Part shown: positions 7,104 to 12,690 of the stretch, piece by piece
Layout of the letters: every line of letters starts with the position of its first letter
Numbering within the stretch: the stretch's first letter is position 1
Assembly (NCBI GenBank): GCA_964445985.1
Contig: CAYUMU010000126.1
Span: 1 to 12,690, forward strand
From: CAYUMU01 sp964445985
GTDB taxonomy: Bacteria; Planctomycetota; Planctomycetia; Pirellulales; S012-138
Direction of reading: 5' to 3'
DNA: 12,690 nucleotides
Made by a program: the position numbers and the translations under genes
The notes under the pieces: model-generated
The model's database searches: none
Seen by the model: only the letters and a program-made list of their open reading frames with translations
Told to the model about the DNA's origin: nothing

Positions 7104-10100
7104 ATGTTCATGAAGGCCACGTTCGTGCATTCGTTGGTTTCTTGCTCGTTAACATCGCTGCGCGCCGCGGAAAACTTTAATGCCTCAGCGTCTGTTTGCG
7201 GTTTATCCGCGTTAAGAGCTCCCGCGAGGTTGCGCTGGCTCGCAACCCTGGTCGTGGCGCTGATCGCCGCGCCCGCGACCGCTCAGACCATCATCCAACA
7301 AGACTTGACCGGCGGCGCGACCAAAGCTCAGGCGTTAGAAAATGCCCAATTCCCCACCCCGCAAACTCCGGGCGCGGCTAACGTCTTGAAAACGAATTTC
7401 GACAACGCCGATTACCTGTTGAATGAAATCCGCCGCGCCCAGATCGGCGGTCTCCCCGCCGACATTGCCAAGACCTTTACCGATTACCCGCCGGTCTTGC
7501 AGCGGTACTTCGAGCGGGCCATCGCCGCGCAGCCCACCGAAGCCCGGCATTACTTGCAGCGTGGCAAGTTCCGGCAAACCTGGCTCGGCGACCTGCCGGC
7601 CGCTCAGGCCGATTACGAAAAAGTCGTGGCCCTGGCGCCCAATTTCGGCGAAGGCCACGTGTTGCTGGCCGCCATGCGACAAGCCCAAGGCGACGCCAAA
7701 GCGGCCCGCGACGGCGCGGCCGCGGCATTCGAGCGTTTTCAACAGCAAATCAAAAACAGGCCCAATGCCGTGGGCGATCTACGAGCTGCCAACGGCCAAG
7801 ATGTCGAGCTCGACTTTTTGAACGAGCTCGCCTTTCTAGGAGAACGGTGGTCCAACGTGATCGACGGCCGGAACATCTTCTCGGCCGGCGCCGAACGTCT
7901 GGACCGCATTCGAGCCCGTCGGATTCTCAGTTACCTGGCCGTGGGAGACGAAGCCAAAGCGGGTGAGTTGCTGGCGACCGCGCCCGCCTATCGGCTGATT
8001 TGCACGTTTGAAGAGCGTTGCGAATATCGGGCGCGTAACACCCAGCTCAGCCCTACCCAGCGGCTGCGCGTGGTTGGCTTGCTGGGCGAAAACACGGCCG
8101 CCAAAAAGCAATTGGACCAGCTCATCGCCAGCCAGCCCAACTTGGCCGCGGCCTACCTGGAACGCGCCGAACTCGGTCAGGCTTTGCGCCGCTCCTACCT
8201 TGCCTACCAACAACATGTGCAAGCCGCCGCCGCGCGGCCCGATGCCCCCAAGCTGTGGCCGTACCAACAGGCCGAGCGCGATCGCCGCCTTGCCCAGCAG
8301 CCGCCCACGCTGGCGGCCATCGTGGCCGATTACGAACGCGCGGCCCAACTAGGGCAAAAATCGGCTCGGCTGTATCTGGGGTTGGCCAGCGCGCAAGGGG
8401 CGCTGGGCCAAGCGGAGAAAGCCGGCCAGGCGCTCGATGCTTTTGACGAAGCCGTGGCCCGAGGTGACACCGGCCTCCGCCCGAAAGCGGGCAACCTCGC
8501 CGACCTGCCAGGCCTGCAAACCACCGAGCGCGATACCTTTCGCGGGCGTGACCGGGATCTCGAACGGCAATGGCGGCAAACACTGAGCGAACAGCCGCTG
8601 GCCCTGGCCACCGCCCTGAAAGACAACCGGCGAGCCCTGCGCTACCTCGAGCAATCCATCGCCGATCTGCTACCCAAAACCAGCGACGGAACCCCAGGCA
8701 CTCGCTTGACCGCTCAAGAACAAGCGTCGTTGGCGAAGCTGCTCGACCAGCGGATCGACATGCTCGCGCGCCTCGACCGGCCTCAAGAGCTGGAAGCCGC
8801 TTACCGCCAATACCTCCAGTATGTTCCCGATTCCGCAACACGCCTGGCAGACCTGCACAGCCTGCTCGAAAAGGCGGGCAGGCATGAAGAAGTGATTGCC
8901 GATCTCAAAGCCCGCGATATGGCGCCCGAACTCAGCGCCTATCTCAAACGCTTGGGGCGGCACGAAGAAGCCGCGGCCGTGTTTGGCGGCAACGCCTGGA
9001 AGGGCTTCGCCGGCACCACCTGGGAGCTGCGGATCGAAAACAGCAGCGCCAAGTTGCAAGTCGCGTTCGCGGAAGACCACACGGCCACGATGCACGAAGC
9101 CGGCAAGGATATTTCGCGCGGCAAGCAAACCTGGGAAAGCGGCGACAACATCGAGATTCAATTCGCTCTCTTCGACGGCGAAGCCAGCTACCAGGGCAAG
9201 CTCACTTCGACCAATCAACTGGTCGGGACCGCCCGGCGAACGAATGGAACCACCTGGAAGTGGTGGGCCACGCGAATCGTCTCCAGCGAAGAACAATTGG
9301 CCAGCGATCGAACCGCCATTTTGGCCGCCATGACGGCCAAAGACTGGGCCAAAGCCCGCGGCCTCATCGAGCATGGTCTGGAGCTTGATCCGCGGTCGTT
9401 GTTTCTGCTCGATCGCCATGGAATGTGCCTGCTTGGTCAAGACAAACCCTTTGAATCCCTCGTGGCGTTCGACCGCGCCGTGGCCGTGGCCGAAGAGAAA
9501 TTGCTGAACAGCCCGAGTAGCCCCGCGGCGACGCAAGACCTGGCGTTCTCGCTCATGCGGCGTTGCAACTGGACGACGCACTATCCCCAGTTCGCTCCCC
9601 TCGCCGAAAGCAAGGCCGATTCGGAGCGGTTGCTGGCGGTTGTGGAAAAGTTGCCCTCCGACTTCTCACCGGTTGCCGGGCAGCTTCGCGGGGTGGCGCA
9701 CTTGTTTCACGCCGATGTGCTGCACCGCGAGAAACGCCTGGAAGAATCGCAACAGGCATTGGAAGAGGCCGCGCGATTGGGCCTGTCGGCCGAAACGCTC
9801 GAGCGGGCCAGGCAGCATCTCGCCAGCCACAAACCGGTGGAAGAAGCCACCGCGGGCCACGCTCGATACTTGGGCACGGCGAAAGTCCGCTTCGATCAAC
9901 AAGACTTCGCCGCCGCCGAACGCGACCTCGTCAAGGCCCTGACCTATCAGCCCGAGGATGCGTCCGCGGTGATGCTGCTCGGCCAATGCCAACTCTCGCT
10001 CAAGCAGTACGCCCAAGCCGAGGCGTCGTTCAAGCAGGCCCTGGAACTCGATCCCAAGCAGGCCACCGCCGAGCGCTACCTGTCGCTGGCCGAGGCCCAA

Positions 10101-10778
10101 CTGGCCGCCGATGGCTTCGTGGGCGCAGAAGCCTCGGCCCTGGCGGCCCTGCGCCTCGATGGTAGCTCCGCCAAGGCCCAAGCCATTCAAGGACTCGCCA
10201 AGCTGGGGCAAATGCGCGACACCGTGGGCCTGGGGCATCTCGACATCAACGACCCCATTTCCAAGGCCGTGCGCGTCGATCCCCAATTGACGAGTTGGGT
10301 TCTGAAAGAAATGAGCCGCATCAAGCCTGGCTATCGAATCGCCGGCCTGGGTCAGGAAGCCGACGCTGGCCGCATCCAAGCTCAAATCGCCAGGGCCAAC
10401 GCCATTGGCATGGAAGCCATGGCCCTGAGCCAGAAGGGCGACTATAAGAACGCCGCCGACACCATGCTCCGCTGCGCCGACGCCTACCCCGCATCGCAGC
10501 CAGGCATCATCTGCACGATCCGCATGCAGGCCATCCAGCTTCGCTTCCAAGCGGGCGACAACCAGGCCGCCCTGGCCGACGCCGACCGCACCATCCAGCT
10601 CTTCCCCGACCTGCCGACCGGCTACGCCGGCCGCTACCTCGCGCTGAAATTGCTCAATCGCAACGACGACGCTGAAGCCGCGAAACAAAAGCTGGTGGAA
10701 ATGAAAGCCCCCGAAGCGGCCCAACTGGACGCCGCCCTGCTGGCCATTCAAGCGATGCAACGCACAGCCAAACCATAG
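7104..10778 (+). CDS. Large secreted TPR-repeat protein with an embedded beta-rich domain
   Basis: Predicted exported scaffold protein of 1224 residues, function unknown. A hydrophobic stretch LATLVVALIAAPATA (46-60) ending in ATA-Q looks like a signal peptide with a long 40-residue lead. TPR-type helix pairs cover about 135-210 (with NFGEGHVLLAAMRQAQGD) and recur to about 620. Residues 632-725 are different: alternating beta-type sequence rich in Gly, Thr and Trp (GTTWEL, GDNIEIQF, TTWKWWATR). TPRs return from about 740 to the end (SAVMLLGQCQLSLKQYAQAEASFKQALELDP is the clearest type, near 950-985). Start ATG 7104 has GAGG 5 nt upstream; the frame is open back to 6996, and a TTG at 7230 would give a short signal peptide. 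It may be co-transcribed with the HEAT gene 88 nt downstream. It probably binds proteins in the periplasm or at the surface; that is inference. Confidence 0.88.
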   Translation: MFMKATFVHSLVSCSLTSLRAAENFNASASVCGLSALRAPARLRWLATLVVALIAAPATAQTIIQQDLTGGATKAQALENAQFPTPQTPGAANVLKTNFDNADYLLNEIRRAQIGGLPADIAKTFTDYPPVLQRYFERAIAAQPTEARHYLQRGKFRQTWLGDLPAAQADYEKVVALAPNFGEGHVLLAAMRQAQGDAKAARDGAAAAFERFQQQIKNRPNAVGDLRAANGQDVELDFLNELAFLGERWSNVIDGRNIFSAGAERLDRIRARRILSYLAVGDEAKAGELLATAPAYRLICTFEERCEYRARNTQLSPTQRLRVVGLLGENTAAKKQLDQLIASQPNLAAAYLERAELGQALRRSYLAYQQHVQAAAARPDAPKLWPYQQAERDRRLAQQPPTLAAIVADYERAAQLGQKSARLYLGLASAQGALGQAEKAGQALDAFDEAVARGDTGLRPKAGNLADLPGLQTTERDTFRGRDRDLERQWRQTLSEQPLALATALKDNRRALRYLEQSIADLLPKTSDGTPGTRLTAQEQASLAKLLDQRIDMLARLDRPQELEAAYRQYLQYVPDSATRLADLHSLLEKAGRHEEVIADLKARDMAPELSAYLKRLGRHEEAAAVFGGNAWKGFAGTTWELRIENSSAKLQVAFAEDHTATMHEAGKDISRGKQTWESGDNIEIQFALFDGEASYQGKLTSTNQLVGTARRTNGTTWKWWATRIVSSEEQLASDRTAILAAMTAKDWAKARGLIEHGLELDPRSLFLLDRHGMCLLGQDKPFESLVAFDRAVAVAEEKLLNSPSSPAATQDLAFSLMRRCNWTTHYPQFAPLAESKADSERLLAVVEKLPSDFSPVAGQLRGVAHLFHADVLHREKRLEESQQALEEAARLGLSAETLERARQHLASHKPVEEATAGHARYLGTAKVRFDQQDFAAAERDLVKALTYQPEDASAVMLLGQCQLSLKQYAQAEASFKQALELDPKQATAERYLSLAEAQLAADGFVGAEASALAALRLDGSSAKAQAIQGLAKLGQMRDTVGLGHLDINDPISKAVRVDPQLTSWVLKEMSRIKPGYRIAGLGQEADAGRIQAQIARANAIGMEAMALSQKGDYKNAADTMLRCADAYPASQPGIICTIRMQAIQLRFQAGDNQAALADADRTIQLFPDLPTGYAGRYLALKLLNRNDDAEAAKQKLVEMKAPEAAQLDAALLAIQAMQRTAKP

Positions 10779-10781
10779 GGT

Positions 10782-10810
10782 GGGTTGCGCGCCAACCCCC
10801 CTCGGGGTTG
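10782..10810 (+). other. Three-arm, mutually exclusive hairpins between the TPR and HEAT genes
   Basis: GGGTTG (10782-10787) pairs with CAACCC (10793-10798) around CGCGC. The same middle arm, read as CAACCCC (10793-10799), also pairs with GGGGTTG (10804-10810) around CCTC, giving a stronger 7-bp stem. The two cannot form together. No T-run follows. The 5' part (TAGGGTGGGTTGCGC) also resembles, from memory, common GGGTGGGTT-type extragenic repeats. Confidence 0.45.
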
Positions 10811-10866
10811 AAGGCCGAATTCTCCCCGAACCCATCCGCTCATCTCAACCAAAGGGGTACTACTTT

Positions 10867-11811
10867 ATGGCTGTCAAGAAATCGACCGAACCGGTGGTGA
10901 GTGGTGAACCGATCAGCACTTGGCGAGAACGCCTGGCGTCGCCCAACTTCGAGCAGCGATTCGACACACTCCAAGCCCTGCAAAACTCCGGCAAGCGAGG
11001 CCTCACGGGACTGACTCTGCTGATGGACGACGTGGCAGCCCTGCTCGACGACAAAGTATCGGTCGTGCGCTCGGCCGCGGCCTGGGCCTTGGGCAATCTC
11101 GGCGCGGAAGCAGCATCGCTCGCGCCCCAGTTGGGCAAAGCCCTGTTACGAACGGCCAAGCCCGACAAGGCCGCCAAGGAATTCACGTTAAGCGGCCACT
11201 CTTGGGGGTCAGACAAGCAAGCTGGTCTCATTGCCGACTCGCTGGCACACCTGGGATCCGCGGGCGTTGCTCCATTGATGGCAGCCTTGCAGAACCGCTC
11301 TGCTACTATCCGCCTCAACGCGGCAGCGGGGCTGGGCGATATTGGGCCGGCCGCGAGCGGTGCCGTGCCCGACCTGGTCGAGGCCCTTGCCGACAAGCAT
11401 CCTCGCGTCCGGATGTGTGCGGCGGGAGCCTTGGGGCAAATCGCCACCCATCCCCGTTTGGCCGTGCCGGCCCTGATCCGGTTGCTGGCTGACCGCGACC
11501 ATGAGACGCAGCGCAGCGCGCTAACCAGCCTCGGCGATTACGGTCCCGCCGCGGCCTCGGCGGTGCCGATGTTGCTCCCCTTCCTCGATGAAGATATCGA
11601 CTGGCCGTGGTGGCACTTCCTCACGGCCGAAGCCCTGGGCAAGATCGGCCCAGCGGCATCCATTGCGATGAAGCCCTTGCAGAACTTGCTGCCCTGCAAG
11701 AACAAACGCATCCACAAGCAAGTCGAACAGGCCATCAACCTGATCTCGGCAAGCCCATCGCAGCCTAAGGTCGCTAAGAGCAGCAAGCAGTCCGGCCGAG
11801 CGAAACGCTAA
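10867..11811 (+). CDS. HEAT-repeat (PBS lyase-type) protein
   Basis: Soluble 314-residue alpha-solenoid protein, probably a protein-protein interaction scaffold; no enzymatic motif is visible. HEAT-like helix pairs with the typical A-A-x-A-L-G-x-I/L-G pattern recur: VRSAAAWALGNLGAEA (67-82), IRLNAAAGLGDIGPAA (148-163), VRMCAAGALGQIA (181-193), TQRSALTSLGDYGPAA (214-229) and LTAEALGKIGPAA (252-264). The last 20 residues are a basic Lys/Ser/Arg tail. No signal peptide or membrane helix is seen, so it is probably cytoplasmic, unlike the secreted TPR protein before it. The start ATG at 10867 has AAAGGGG 9 nt upstream. The frame is open upstream to 10780, but those codons hold the hairpin region. 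Related HEAT proteins include phycobilin lyase relatives, but nothing here supports a lyase role. Confidence 0.88.
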   Translation: MAVKKSTEPVVSGEPISTWRERLASPNFEQRFDTLQALQNSGKRGLTGLTLLMDDVAALLDDKVSVVRSAAAWALGNLGAEAASLAPQLGKALLRTAKPDKAAKEFTLSGHSWGSDKQAGLIADSLAHLGSAGVAPLMAALQNRSATIRLNAAAGLGDIGPAASGAVPDLVEALADKHPRVRMCAAGALGQIATHPRLAVPALIRLLADRDHETQRSALTSLGDYGPAAASAVPMLLPFLDEDIDWPWWHFLTAEALGKIGPAASIAMKPLQNLLPCKNKRIHKQVEQAINLISASPSQPKVAKSSKQSGRAKR

Positions 11812-11881
11812 TGCCCGTTTGAAGGGCCTGGGTTACGTGGCCTGGTCGTGGAGTGAGTACCCAAGGCGGAGGAGCGAACCC

Positions 11882-12043
11882 ATGGAGCAAGAAGCCGCAC
11901 CGTCCAAGCCACTCCGCTGGCGCTGGTTTCAATTCCGCCTGACAACCATCCTGCTGCTTACATTGGCCGTGGCGATCTGCATGGCGTTTTACGCCAGCGA
12001 ACAGTCGTACTACGAGCGGCAATCTCCCACGACTTTGGGCTGA
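11882..12043 (+). CDS. Short membrane-anchor ORF, 5' piece of a frameshifted LRR gene
   Basis: A 53-codon frame with a strong Shine-Dalgarno sequence (GGAGG, 11868-11872, 9 nt before ATG). It encodes a basic, aromatic lead (RWRWFQFRL, 13-21) and one membrane helix (about 22-42, TTILLLTLAVAICMAFYA), then a short polar end SYYERQ. Such leads before a single helix are common at the start of planctomycete membrane-anchored proteins. It stops at TGA 12041, but the -1 frame carries on directly with protein-like sequence, so this is probably the first part of a longer gene (see the pseudogene entry 11882-12544) rather than a complete small protein. Confidence 0.5.
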   Translation: MEQEAAPSKPLRWRWFQFRLTTILLLTLAVAICMAFYASEQSYYERQSPTTLG

Positions 12044-12226
12044 GCGTTGAGATCACGCAATCCGGGAATAATACGTCATCCACCTTGGCGGATTTTCGCG
12101 GCGATTACCTGGCCGCGGCCCGACAAACATTGCATACACTGGAACTAAACACGCCAGCGATCCAGAAAATCGAATTGGATGGTTTCGTTAACCTGCGTCG
12201 GCTCGAAGTCTGGTTAGACAGCGAGG

Positions 12227-12544
12227 GTGGCCTCCCTGGCCAAGCTTGACAACCTGGAGAATCTCAACCTTCGCGGAACCCGTGTCACCGATGAGGGACT
12301 CGCCCATTTGCGGAGCCTGACGAATCTCCGCAGTTTGAATCTCAGCGATACGCCCGTGAAAGGGCCGGGTTTGGCGTACCTGGCCAACCTGAGCCAACTG
12401 AAGTTGCTGGCGTTGGCCCAAACCGGGATCGACGACGAGGCCCTGGCGCACGTCGGCCGGTTGCCGGCGTTAAAAACGCTGGTGCTGAAGAATACTTCGG
12501 TTACGCCGGCGGGGCTCTCACACCTCCACGGCATGGATGGGTGA
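12227..12544 (+). CDS. Leucine-rich-repeat fragment, 3' piece of the frameshifted gene
   Basis: From GTG 12227 the frame encodes 105 residues. Four perfect 24-residue LRR units occupy 12245-12316, 12317-12388, 12389-12460 and 12461-12532, of the type L.NL..L.L..T.V.D.GL.HL. These are ribonuclease-inhibitor-like repeats, very common in planctomycete proteins and usually used for protein binding. GAGG lies directly against the GTG, too close for a normal ribosome site, so independent translation is doubtful. It is better seen as the C-terminal part of the gene starting at 11882. The frame ends just after the fourth repeat (HGMDG), without the usual capping sequence. Confidence 0.5.
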   Translation: MASLAKLDNLENLNLRGTRVTDEGLAHLRSLTNLRSLNLSDTPVKGPGLAYLANLSQLKLLALAQTGIDDEALAHVGRLPALKTLVLKNTSVTPAGLSHLHGMDG

Positions 12545-12662
12545 CTTAAACAGGCTGGCGCGATGTTGTGCTAGGCGTTATATCTATGTGGACGGCCGGT
12601 TCGTTGAAAGTGCCTTCGGAAGGGCGCGGCGGGCTGGTCGTCATCGCCTGGGAGGCCTGCCA

Positions 12663-12690
12663 ATGTCGGAAACTTTGGTCAATGTTGAGT
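12663..12690 (+). CDS. Start of an unidentified gene, cut by the window edge
   Basis: ATG 12663 is preceded by GGGAGG (12650-12655) with 7 nt between, the best-placed Shine-Dalgarno of the window. The nine visible codons are open (MSETLVNVE). An AT-rich TATATCTAT at 12579-12587 could be part of a promoter but no -35 box is well placed. A start of this form followed by a beta strand (LVNVE) is typical of ABC transporter ATP-binding subunits, but nine residues cannot establish that; treat the product as unknown. Confidence 0.45.

Larger units (their letters stand above)
11882..12544 (+). pseudogene. Membrane-anchored leucine-rich-repeat protein broken by two compensating frameshifts
   Basis: Three consecutive frames together make one plausible protein. 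Frame A (11882-12043) gives the membrane anchor. The -1 frame (about 12034-12225) gives FGLSVEITQSGNN, LADFRGDYLAAARQTLHTLE and IELDGFVNLRRLEVW, which already looks like degenerate LRR, and stops at TGA 12247-12249. The original frame (12218-12544) then carries four exact 24-residue LRR units. The shifts are -1 near 12034-12040 and +1 near 12218-12246, net zero. A single missing base near 12020-12040 and one extra G in GAGGG (12225-12227) would explain both. The join at the first stop is the heptamer TTTGGGC in the correct phase for -1 slippage. The simplest readings are a decaying gene or sequence errors; programmed frameshifting is possible for the first junction only. The protein also ends abruptly, without an LRR cap. 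Confidence 0.6.

Noticed and set aside
9666..10835. 389-codon minus-strand frame opposite the TPR gene
   Set aside because: It is Gly/Leu/Val-rich without a motif, and the plus strand shows regular TPR periodicity across the same stretch.
6109..11867. 13-bp direct repeat AGTACCCAAGGCG at 6109-6121 and at 11855-11867
   Set aside because: One such match is about what chance predicts for a window of this size, and flanks are not similar.
12245..12532. 72-nt periodicity as a tandem DNA repeat or CRISPR-like array
   Set aside because: The period exists at protein level (24-residue LRRs). The DNA units diverge, and there are no identical repeats with spacers.

Overview
The window reads as chromosome of a GC-rich, Gram-negative bacterium, most likely a planctomycete (Pirellulales-like). 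This is an inference from gene content and style: a phoH-pgpH-ybeY-corC cluster, large secreted TPR, HEAT and leucine-rich-repeat proteins, a short protein with a basic 'RWRWFQFRL' lead into one membrane helix, and several genes without a Shine-Dalgarno sequence. No marker gene or rRNA is present to prove it.

Left half, minus strand (6072 down to 121). phoH (6072-5128), pgpH (5106-2836), ybeY (2828-2202) and corC (2205-877) form a tight operon: gaps of 21 and 7 nt, then a 4-nt GTGA stop/start overlap. PhoH is an RNA-linked ATPase, PgpH a membrane c-di-AMP phosphodiesterase, YbeY the RNA-processing metalloprotein and CorC a CBS-domain membrane protein. The order joins the Bacillus pattern (phoH-pgpH-ybeY) to the E. 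coli one (ybeZ-ybeY-ybeX). After a 201-nt gap holding a REP-like inverted repeat comes a Nudix hydrolase of ADP-ribose pyrophosphatase type (675-121).

Middle (6073-6502). A divergent intergenic region of 430 bp carries two clear inverted repeats and a good sigma-70-like promoter (TTGGCA, 16 nt, TACAAT) facing right. This drives a small DUF488/YeaO-like gene (6503-6844), followed by a possible weak terminator.

Right half, plus strand (7104-12690). A 1224-residue secreted TPR protein with an embedded beta-rich domain (7104-10778) and a HEAT-repeat protein (10867-11811) come first. They are followed by a membrane-anchored LRR gene that is broken by two opposite frameshifts (11882-12544). Last is the first nine codons of another gene (12663 onward), cut by the window edge. 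These genes have recognisable Shine-Dalgarno sequences, unlike the left-hand operon.

I see no tRNA, rRNA, CRISPR array, insertion sequence or prophage gene. The left half looks like ordinary core housekeeping. The unusual material is the YbeY metal-site variant, the TPR/beta-domain hybrid, the frameshifted LRR gene with a slippery heptamer at its stop, and several intergenic inverted repeats.
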